Shown here piece by piece: positions 55,941 to 64,000 of a DNA stretch of 64,000 nucleotides (position 1 is the first letter of the stretch; the number at the start of each line of letters is the position of its first letter). The notes beneath the pieces were generated by a model. That model searched no databases. It saw only the letters and a program-made list of their open reading frames with translations, and was not told the origin of the DNA. The DNA is from Cycas panzhihuaensis (lineage: Eukaryota > Cycadophyta). Made by a program: the position numbers and the translations under genes. Location: assembly GCA_023213395.1 (NCBI GenBank), contig CM041465.1:164121741-164185740 (forward strand), in the 5' to 3' direction.

Positions 55941-57503
55941 CTCGAGAAACAAGCTTCAATATGGGTTAAACAATACCAAAATAAATGTTTATAGGATAAA
56001 AGTGCACCCCTGTGTGCTCCTTTACCTCATGAGCATAGTTCCAAAGGAACCCAACACTGATTATACCCACGTTAAGTGAGTCGTCGACTATTTATGCCTC
56101 CTTAGCTATCAATAAATAGGCTTAAAATACCCTAAAAGGAGTAAAAAATGACCCTTAAGGCACTTAAAATGATGCTCCAGGAACAAAGAACGGCTCTACA
56201 TGGCTATAATACACAGTCTCCAAGTTAAAAACACAAAAAATCTCCTTGATTTGTGCTCCCAATAGATTAAAAACACTCCAAATAGCCTCACGAGGGGTCT
56301 AGAATGCTTTAATTACTTCACACTATAATAAATTATTATATATGAATGGTATAAAAGGGTCTTTTTATATTCTCAAGTTGAGGGGAATATTCCAAAGGGT
56401 ATATTCCCAACTAATGTAACTTTTAAAAAACACCCATGCCTTTTAACTTCCACCCACATGCTTAAAATAAAAGGTGCATGATATACAATATTTACTAAGT
56501 ATTAAACCTTAGTAAATATTCTCAAAAGTTGCCAACCAAAAGTCGCAATGGATGTGATAAGGAGCATGAATGCAGTGTCTTCATCAAACTTCATGTAGAT
56601 CAGTGGGTCAATACTCAGTTATACAACTGGTAAATAGCCTCCACACAGTCCTGTAGTTGCTTATGAGTGATCAACGACCACTCTAGTAACGCCCAATGAT
56701 GAGAAAAGACACCCAACAAAAGATAAGGACGCCCAACTGTGAGGAAATGTACCCAGCCACCTTAGAGAAGCATCCAATCACTGAGGACAACATCCAACCA
56801 TCATTAAATGGACCTAGAATAACAACAAATTGGCCTGGCCAGCTCTTAAACATACTCATGCATATTAATAAATACCCAGCCAGCCTCTATATGGTTGTTC
56901 TGGGCTTTATTTACACATGCAAGTCTCTAATACTCTTAAATATACAGAAACATTTAATAAAACAACCTTCTACTACTGTAAACTTCAACCCAACACTTAT
57001 ACTCAGATAGAAAACCACCAATACAGGCTTCAATCACGTCTATAGGTGCTATACAGAGGTTTGGCAACATGCAATATGTAAAAATAACCTTATTTTATCA
57101 AATTTTTTTGATATTTTAATGAGAATTATAAAGGACTTACCTGTACACAAATGTGCCTATCCTCAAAGTTGCTAAATCACCATCAGGATGTGCTCTACAG
57201 GATTGAATTACTGCTACAGTTCTTCAACTGGCTTCAGATGACCCCCAATGAGCCAACTCCAACTAAAACAGTGATCTTCATGCCTAAATTTGACTCTAAT
57301 AACCCTTATGTTCTGTTGAATAGTGATCTTCACTACTTCAACCACCATCGATACATTGTGCCTGCTTTTACACATTGCTGGGGTTGATGGACCTTTAAGA
57401 TTTGTCTTGGGTTAGATGGAATTACTCGGCAACCAACGATCCCACTGCCCTACTCAACATTAAGCTTCAACTATGTAGGAAGGACCCTATAGCTCTTAGC
57501 CCA
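55941..57503 (-). other. Leader of element C
   Basis: 1.56 kb, non-coding. It includes a degenerate tandem array at 56640-56930 (units of about 30 bp with GCCCAA or ACCCA(A/G)CC phrases and GAGGA) corresponding to the array in B's leader. The primer site beside the LTR (AGCTCTTAGCCCA, 57491-57503) is a decayed complement of TGGTATCAGAGC. Confidence 0.65.
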
Positions 57504-57878
57504 TGTTTGAGAACATGAAATCATACATAAATATTCCCAACCATAGAATCTTTTATCATACACAACAAGTAAACAAATATACACAGAGAAAACAGATGCA
57601 CAATACAGAAGATTTATATGGAAAAATCCTTTCGAGAAAAAGCCCACCATAAAAGGATTCTTGATGGATTACTTGATTATTTTATAATGGCTTGATATAA
57701 TGATCTTAGATGTTAAATACAAAAGGCCTCAAGGCATTTATATTCTCCTAAGAGGTGTCACTGAATTAAGGTTGTGACCCTCCAAATAAGTCACACCTTT
57801 TTGGCTTCACACCTTTTCACTTAAGTAAACCACATTGATATTAACTAAGTGGGTTAATAATTAACTGCCATATTAACA
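57504..57878 (-). repeat. 5' LTR of element C
   Basis: 375 bp, TGTTTGAGAACATG to CATATTAACA. Contains a minus-strand TATA-like ATATAAAT near 57736-57743, at the position equivalent to B's. Confidence 0.88.
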
Positions 57879-58980
57879 TCCTTGTCGATACATCCTCGAT
57901 CAAGGATAACATTGGTGAGTCCTAATCTGGCATGTATCTTCATGAATTGATTTTTAGTAAGTGGTTTGGAAAACACGTCCGCAAGTTGGACTTCACTTAG
58001 ATAGTCATCGACCTGCAACTTCCCTAACTTGATCTAATCATGGATGTAATGGTGCTGAATCTTGATATGCTTCCTATGTGCATGAAACTCTAGATTCTTT
58101 AATAGACAAATGGTACTTTGATTATCAATAAAGATAATCATATGTCCATTGGAAACTCCAAGAAATTTCAAGAGACCTTACAACCATATAGCTTCCTTCA
58201 CAATAGCACTAAGTCCTTGATATTTAACCTCTATAGAAGATAGCACCATTGTTTGCTACTTCTTCAACTGCCATGAAAGAAATCCATTATCAACACTAAA
58301 TATATATCCAATAATAGACTTTTGATCTTCAAAGTCTCCTCCTCAATCACCATCCATATAGCCATGCAACCTTGTCTTCTCACCTCGACAATATTTGAGA
58401 CCAAGATTGATTGTTCCTTTCAAATATTTTAAAATCTACTTCACTGCAACCCAATGAGACTCCAGAGGATTATGCATATAGAGAAAAACCAATCCAATAG
58501 CATAGGCAATATCTAGTCTAGTATGAGTCAAGTAAATTAGACTCCCTACTAATTGGTGATACTTCATTCTATCCACAAAGGGCTTGGCCATATCATTCTG
58601 CAATCCTGTACCCTTAACACATGGTGTTATAACAAGTTTGTAATTCTGCATCCCAAACTTCTCCAATAAGTTCTTCATATACTATGATTGCAACAATATG
58701 ATTTGATCATCTGTTTGCCTAATTTGAATACCCAATAAATAGTGAAGTCTTCTGAGATCTGTCATGTCAATAGAAGCTCCCAAATTAGACTTGACTTTTG
58801 CTATAGTCTTGCCACAATTACTATCGATGATTAAATCATCCATATACACCACACAAGAAACTATTGAAGTCTCTCTCCTTTTCACATATAAGTTTGAGTC
58901 AAGTTCAAAAATTTTAAAACATTTAGCTTTTAACTTGGTATCCATCTTCTCATACCAAGCATGTATATCCTTGCTCTATG
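57879..58980 (-). pseudogene. Element H reverse transcriptase and RNase H, truncated
   Basis: Continues H from 44347. RNase H occupies about 57900-58260 (LVDVFSKPLTKNQFMK-like codons near 57940-57990). RT C-terminus in the open stretch 58436-58678: MKNLLEKFGMQNYKLVITP, YHQLVGSLIYLTHTRLDIAY. The open stretch 58682-58945 has YVKRRETSIVSCVVYMDDL, a YMDD variant of the active site, and MTDLRRLHYLLGIQIRQTDD. The homology to B and C ends near 58980, just upstream of AWYEK; the 5' half of H (gag to early RT, 5' LTR) is missing. Confidence 0.82.
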
Positions 58981-59124
58981 GGCACTTTGAGTGCCAGTTT
59001 TGCCCACCTTATTTGGTCATACATCCTTATTAAGCTAGTAGGCTTCTCAAGATCCTTGAGTTAGGAATGAGGTCCTCATTTTCTCAACTTCTTGATTTTC
59101 ATCTTATTTATTAAAATGATTATT

Positions 59125-60250
59125 TTATGAGGCAGATGTTGATGCGCCTAAGGAAGATGGTCCTTTTACCACTATTTTTCCTTTGACAACTGAAAGTAGA
59201 GAGGATAATTCTTCTATAATGGCTTTGCCTTTATCAACTCTGTTATCTTCAAAAGATGGTATTGGATGTATACTCATAAGTTTAGAGTCATAACTTATAT
59301 CCTCTAAGGCTCTATTATCAGCTTCCAATATTTGAAATAATTTACGTCTGTCTCTCTCCCCCCTAATTTTTGGAATCTAAACATCATACTTGATAATATT
59401 ATTATAGCGACGTGAGGGTATTTTGGAGTTTAGTCTAAGCAACTAATCCTCTATCTCTATAAAAACGATATCTGTGGTAACGATGATTTTTCATTATACA
59501 GGTATAAAGATCTTATACATTTTTTTATCCATAGGGTATCCAACAAAGATACCTTTAAGTGCCCTTGGCTAGAGTTTATTGCAATCTATATCCAAAATGT
59601 GGGCATAGCATGTAGAGCCAAAATTTTTGAAATAGTAAACAATAGGGGCTTATCCTAACCACTTTTCATTAGGTGATTGTCTTTCCTTTGATGGGCTAAT
59701 AACATTGATATAATAAACAACTCTCTAGATGGCTTCAACCCATAGGTAGGTAGGTATGTTTTTGTATACCAACACAGCTCGAGCCATGTTCATGATTGTC
59801 CTGTTTATCTACTCGACAACTCCGCTTTGTTGCAGGATACCTACCATTATTGTTTGATATTTGATGCCATTATTTTGAAGGTAGCTTTTAAACTCATGTG
59901 AGGTATATTTGCCACCATTATCAATTCGAAGACATTTGAGTTGATAACCTAACTCTTTTTCACTGTGGGCTTTAAATTCTTTGAATACACAGAAGGCTTT
60001 ATCTTTCTTATGTAGAAAGGCTACCTACACTTTCCTAGTGAAATTATCAATGAAATAGATATATAACTTGCCCTTTAGTGAAGGGATAAGTATTGATCTA
60101 CATAGATCAAAGTGTACTAATTGTAATGGATGACTTGATTTTTACTTTCTTTTGGGAAAGGGTTGTCAATGAGATTTGGCAATGATACAAGCTTCACATT
60201 TGAAGGGGGCTTGAAGGAGAACTTTGAAAGACTTGGAAGAGTATTACAAA
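59125..60250 (-). pseudogene. Element K integrase and linker, broken
   Basis: Minus strand. LQLVHFDLCRSILIPSLKG near 60070-60130, YIYFIDNFTRKVWVAFLHK near 60015-60070, LRIDNGGKYTSHEFKSYL near 59890-59945 and INRTIMNMARAVLVYKNIP near 59755-59815 are integrase landmarks. The NGVVERINR motif is disrupted by a stop (VVE.INR). FGSTCYAHILDIDCNKLWP and LKGIFVGYPMDKKMYKIF are near 59495-59615. The open stretch 59125-59328 is the linker (YDSKLMSIHPIPSFEDNR, VDKGKAIIEELSSLLS). Confidence 0.8.
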
Positions 60251-60689
60251 GATCTCTAAGTCTACCGATATAAACATGGCCCATGTGAGCATGCTAAAGA
60301 GATTCTAGTGACAACGTTGGGTGGATCAAGATGGTGTTAAATATAAATTCTTCATCAACACAAGGGTTTTGGGCATAATGGGCTTCAAAAGATGGAGAGT
60401 TATTTAGTCAAAAGAGTTTTCCAATGAGATGACCAATCAAGACCACTAGATCAGTTACAGGGTGAATGACCTAGAGAGTTTGGTCATTTGTAGTTACACT
60501 CAGATTAAATCTATGAGAGATAAGTGTGGATAAGGAGAGTAGGTTTTGTTTGAAATTAGGTGTGGAATGAATGCAAAATCGCTTAAGCTTAGGAGTTTTA
60601 GATAAATGTTACTAATTCCTTCAATAGGTTATTGTGATTTATCAGCCATGTAAATAACTCCTTGAATATTTGAGTCAAATGTTTGATAT

Positions 60690-61530
60690 AAACTACGATT
60701 GCATGTCATATATCGAGTTGCTCCTGTGTCCATAATCCATTGTCCATTGATTGGAGCCATACTATTTATAATTTTAATAGGGCTTGGCATTGGTAAAGAG
60801 AATTCACAAGTGATATATCCACATCAAGCTTCAAAGTATCTCTGTAGTTGGTCAGTGGTGTTTGAGGTTGAAGATCCCTTAATTCTTTAAAAGTATACTT
60901 ATACAAGACCTACATCACTACAGGATTCTTCATAACTTTCTTCAATATTGTAAGCTCTATGTTTTGATTAGAACTTGGCGAACTCATAAGTGGTGGTTTT
61001 ATAGTCTTTTGTAAAGTGTCCTTTATGGTTACATCGATCACACATAATAGTTTGATTGCTAGTCCCTGAAGAGGTACTGGTTTGGCCTAACTGTCTTGCT
61101 CTTTATTAAGGTGGCCCTTAGCCTTGAGACTATTGAGACTGTGACTAAGGGTTTGGTTAACCTTGTAGATGACTTCCCATGACTTTTCCTCTTCCTCTTG
61201 CTCGGTTGTTTCCTCTGCTATAAGAGGGACTTTGATTTTTTGTATAGCAAGATTCTTCTTCCAGCTTAAAGGCTACATTTGGAAGAGAGTCAGAGGCTAT
61301 AAAGTTAGTATCAAAGGTCTTATAAAATTCTATAAACTTCTTGGTAAGTGCTTCAAAGTTGAATGTCTTCAATGTTCCACTAGATTGAAGGCTTCCAAAC
61401 AAGTTTTTATAATCAGGGACATGTAGATATAATTGGATCAGGAATGCCAAAGTGATATATTGGGTCTTAAAATATTTATCAATTGCCTATTCTATTAGTC
61501 AGAGGAGATTTATTATCTTGTGAGCTCATC
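60690..61530 (-). pseudogene. Element K gag and protease, broken
   Basis: gag begins near 61530 (MSSQDNKSPLTNRIGN) and continues in the open stretch 61157-61450 (YLHVPDYKNLFGSLQSSG, FIEFYKTFDTNFIASDSL, NNRARGRGKVMG: an RG-rich nucleocapsid linker). The zinc knuckle CDRCNHKGHFTKDYK is near 61005-61050, with the last cysteine now tyrosine. The protease reads QWIMDTGATRYMT near 60702-60745, with the D-T-G triad intact. Between these the frame has stops. Confidence 0.8.
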
Positions 61531-62289
61531 CCTTCTATATTTTTAATTTATTCATTTTCAGAATAAGATAAATAAATTCTAAATCTAACTTGGTATCAAA
61601 GTTCTTCTTGAGAATTCCTTTATAACATATGGAAGTGGAACAACAGGAGGGCTGGAGCTGGAGCAGGATCCTCGAACTGTAAGCGCGTTAGGGTTTGTGC
61701 GTGGAGACGGATCTACTCGAATCGGGGCCGTGGACGCCATGGCGTCCCGGTTCAGCTAATCTTTGTTCGGAGGGCGCTTGCAGGCAGATCTACCCTTTTC
61801 TACTCGGTGAAGCAACGTCAAGGCTAGAAGCCTCTGTTGGGTGCGGCGAGGCTTCTCTTCAGATCGCGCCCCTACATGTTATCTCAAGGAGCGAGTCTCC
61901 GTTAGTAAATCTAAAGACGCCAGCTCCCAAGATACCTTATCAGGGTTTATGAATGTGAACCGCCGCCGCCATCTACTAGCATTCGGATGTGTGGAAGCGA
62001 GGTAGCTTGCGGGCCTCTCAACCATATTATAAAGTGTACTTGGATCCTTCCAGAAGTTTTATTTTCACAGGGTGGAGAGCTCGGGCTTTGCATGATCTCG
62101 GGTTGGAATCTCCTCGGAGTACAAGTGGAAATGGTATGCATTGTTCTTGCATGGAGTTCTTTGCTACATTCTTGAATTTTTCTAAATGGAATCAGATCAT
62201 ATCTCTCAATATCAGAACCAAACCCCTATCCCACTGGTTGGTAAATCTTTCCGAGATGCTTTGAAAACAAACGAAGAGGAAACCTTTGA

Positions 62290-63260
62290 CTTAACCCGTG
62301 ATTGAGGATAACAAAGCCGGTCAAGATTCCCTTGCCTGGTGGAAAAAAGCGAAAAATTATGGGAGAACGCACTGGTGGGTAGATTCTCAGGCCCCAGACC
62401 AGGGTTGGAAGCCATTAGATCATGGACCAAGACGAAATGGAAAACTGGGAGTTGTGTGGAAGTTATTGCCATGCCCAAGGGTCATGTGCTTTTAAATTTG
62501 CTTCATTCGAGGACATGCCAAGCATTTTACTCAAGGCTCCTTGGATGTTTGGACGTAAGGCCCTCTCTGAGAAGTGGCATAGGGTTTTGATCCTCGAGTC
62601 CTAAAATCCATGAGCCCCCATCTGGATCCAACTCCCGGGTCTTCCTCTTCACCACTGGAACCCGGAGATCTTTAGAGGCATAGCGAAGTTGGTGGGCCCT
62701 TTACTAGCAGTAGACTCCGCTACGAAGAATAGGAGCAGCTCATTAACGCCAGAATTTGTGCCCTGGCTAGTCTAGACAAACCGCTACTGGATGACATTTG
62801 GATGGACCTGCTAGATGAGAGCTGGACACAACCGTTGATTCTGAGTTGGACCACTTGGATGCTCAACATGTAGGGTTAGGGACACACCCCAAAAGTGCCG
62901 GGTGTGCGGGGCCTCGAAGGTGGTGAAGGAGGACACTTTGCATCTAGCCCCCCTGGATTTGAGGAGGGTGTTGTACACACTGACTTCTCTGGAAACTCCT
63001 GTTGCCCCTCCCGATTTTAGATTTTAACCAGACGAAGAGGATCGTTGCTTGAGGATGATCTTCTGCGCCTCGGTGGCGGTTGTGGAGGGAGCAGGGGTCT
63101 TTCCGTCTAGAGGAAGGTTCCCAGGCATGCTCAGCTTTGGGACCATTAAGGGAAAGGGTAGAGGAGAAGGGTGGGTCGAGGCCGAGGGATCCGAGGATTG
63201 GACAGTTTGGAGGTGCCTTGCAGGCGGGCGGCCCGATGCTTTATGCCACCGGCTTTGAAG
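62290..63260 (+). pseudogene. LINE ORF1 (DUF4283-type), broken
   Basis: Plus strand, two frames. 62339-62500 gives WENALVGRFSGPRPGLEAI, SWTKTKWKTGSCVEVIAMPK; after a frameshift near 62470 it continues FKFASFEDMPSILLKAPWMF and GRKALSEKW. Then IWIQLPGLPLHHWNPEIF near 62615-62680 and IAKLVGPLLAVDSATKNR near 62680-62740. This order (LVGKF.G..P.....W....W, MPKG...F.F, ..W..WIRLP.LP...W) is the DUF4283 signature of plant LINE ORF1 RNA-binding proteins. CRVCG near 62898-62912 may be part of the zinc knuckle. Stops and frameshifts follow. Confidence 0.8.
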
Positions 63261-63466
63261 AAACCCGATGTGGGGACGAGAGAGGAAGGTTGGCAGACCT
63301 CCCTCTAGGTTGCTAAGAGAAAAAGATTCGGCTGCCCAGGTAGACCTAGGCACCCAGAAAACTCTTAAGGAAGCTTTCCTTGAAGGACCTGTTCTCAGAT
63401 CCAGTACAGTTGGCAGAGATCCCCCAAAAGGGGATACTGCAGAGGTTTGGAAAGCAGACAGAAGCG

Positions 63467-64000
63467 ATGAAAATCTTGACATGGAATATTAGGGGATTGA
63501 ATGCCCCCTCGAAGCAAAGAATCATTAAAGATATGAGAATCAGACACCAGTTGGATCTGGTTTTTTTGCAAGAAACTAAGTTAGGCAAGGAAAATGGACC
63601 GAAGATCCGTAGCAAAATATGGAAAGCGGAGGGGATCGAGAGGGACTATAGCCAAGGGGTCGGGGGCCTAATGGTGCTCTGGAATCCCTCGATATGGTCG
63701 GGAGAAATTTTTTTGGTCGAGGACTCGTTCATTTCAGTTCGGTTAACGAACAAAAGCAACAACATGTCTTGGATTGCCACAAATGTCTATGCCCGACTCT
63801 CCGCATGACCCGGGAAGAGGCTGGGAGAAATTGATCGAGGTTCATAAAGACTGCAAGCTCCCGTGGTTGTTCGCAGGGGACTTCAACTCGGCCCTATCCC
63901 CTGGCGACAAGAGAGGAGGTGTGGGGGGATGGACTACTGGTATGGAGGAGTTTGGTGACTTCCTTCTTCAAGGGGGACTGGAAGATGTCAGCCTCAGAGG
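63467..64000 (+). pseudogene. LINE ORF2, apurinic endonuclease domain, frameshifted and partial
   Basis: The start is set at ATG 63467 (MKILTWNIRGLNAPSKQR), the usual N-terminus of plant L1 ORF2. The frame is open upstream to 63380, but that part is not endonuclease-like. QLDLVFLQETKLG near 63550-63590 contains the catalytic glutamate. VGGLMVLWNPSIW and WIATNVYA follow. One base is out of register near 63791; in the next frame WLFAGDFNSALSPGDKRGG near 63865-63920 supplies the metal/catalytic D and N. The endonuclease nicks target DNA to prime reverse transcription. The RT lies past the window end. Confidence 0.88.

Larger units (their letters stand above)
44348..57878 (-). mobile_element. Ty1/copia LTR retrotransposon C, degenerate, host of I
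   Basis: Minus-strand element with equal LTRs of 375 bp (44348-44722 and 57504-57878) and perfect TSD TCCTT (44343-44347 and 57879-57883). It interrupts the 3' untranslated part of the related element H: TTCTTTATCCTT joins directly to GTCGATACATCC when C is removed, exactly as in element C's own copy of that region near 44800. Its gag is split by element I (48662-55816). Internal order on the minus strand is leader, gag, PR, INT, linker, RT, RNase H. Confidence 0.92.
58985..61590 (-). mobile_element. Ty1/copia remnant K: gag to integrase
   Basis: Minus-strand copia sequence of a different family from B, C and H. It runs gag (about 61520 to 61000), protease (about 60700-60740), integrase (about 59560-60250) and linker (59125-59328). 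No LTR was recognised at either end and no RT follows. It may be the 5' part of J, from which it would be separated by H and C, but this cannot be shown from the sequence alone. Confidence 0.72.
61620..64000 (+). mobile_element. L1-type LINE, 5' half, truncated by window end
   Basis: GC content rises sharply at about 61620 and stays high. 61620-62280 is a leader with no supported coding. An ORF1 remnant with DUF4283-type sequence occupies 62290-63260 and an ORF2 endonuclease starts at 63467. The order ORF1 (DUF4283/zinc knuckle) then EN-RT is that of plant L1 LINEs. The RT, 3' UTR and poly(A) tail lie beyond the window. Frequent CpG suggests it is younger than the surrounding copia remnants. 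Confidence 0.85.

Noticed and set aside
57504-58980. Tandem copia elements sharing an LTR
   Set aside because: The join at 57878/57879 looked like an LTR shared by two elements, but TCCTT on both sides of C and the rejoining of H's 3' region show an insertion of C into H.
63380-63466. Upstream extension of LINE ORF2
   Set aside because: The frame is open but the residues do not resemble the endonuclease start; ATG 63467 begins the conserved MKILTWN motif.
1-64000. tRNA or rRNA genes
   Set aside because: Primer-binding sites match the tRNA 3' end only; no cloverleaf-forming sequence or rRNA signature was recognised by eye. A tRNA scan would be decisive.

Overview
The window looks like intergenic chromatin from a seed plant with a large, repeat-dominated nuclear genome. 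It is AT-rich and holds no intact host gene. Almost every base can be assigned to a decayed retrotransposon: Ty1/copia elements on both strands, two copies of a Ty3/gypsy chromovirus-like remnant, and the 5' half of an L1-type LINE. Pentatricopeptide (PPR) repeats, DUF4283-type LINE ORF1 sequence and initiator-Met-tRNA primer sites (TGGTATCAGAGC and variants) all point to a land plant. The species cannot be named from the sequence; the deep nesting and old decay resemble gymnosperm-type genomes, which is an inference.

Layout. 1-7573: copia element A (minus), whose left LTR is cut by the window edge. 7574-8924 and 15292-18550: gypsy remnant copy 1, carrying the tail of a PPR gene and interrupted by copia element F (plus, 8925-15291). 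18560-18970 and 23940-27592: gypsy remnant copy 2 (gag, then about 1 kb of PPR coding sequence, then integrase and chromodomain-like tail, then LTR), interrupted by copia element G (minus, 18975-23939). 27593-42049: copia element D (plus), itself invaded by the short gag-only element E (31432-35225) and by copia element B (35589-41794, inserted in D's 3' LTR). 42050-42636: continuation of gypsy copy 2. 42637-43897: copia remnant J (minus). 43898-44347 and 57879-58980: copia element H (minus), split by copia element C (minus, 44348-57878), which is in turn split by the youngest element, copia I (plus, 48662-55816). 58985-61590: copia remnant K (minus). From about 61620 to the end: a LINE (plus), marked by an abrupt rise in GC.

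Target-site duplications readable by eye support the nesting: TCATG around I, TCCTT around C, AGGTA around E, ATTAG/ATTAA around B, TAACA/TGACA around F. The inferred order is gypsy/PPR duplication first, then A, F, G, D and J, then H into J, C into H, I into C, and E and B into D. B, C and H are one copia family; A and I are a second; G and J have related LTRs.

No open frame looks like a working protein. RT, integrase and RNase H domains are recognisable but broken by stops and frameshifts. The most unusual items are the PPR gene segment lodged between gag and integrase in a gypsy remnant present twice, the compact non-autonomous element E with equal-length LTRs and a perfect TSD, the nearly identical LTRs of I flanking a frameshifted coding region with a GC-rich leader, and several inverted or tandem repeats inside LTRs and leaders.
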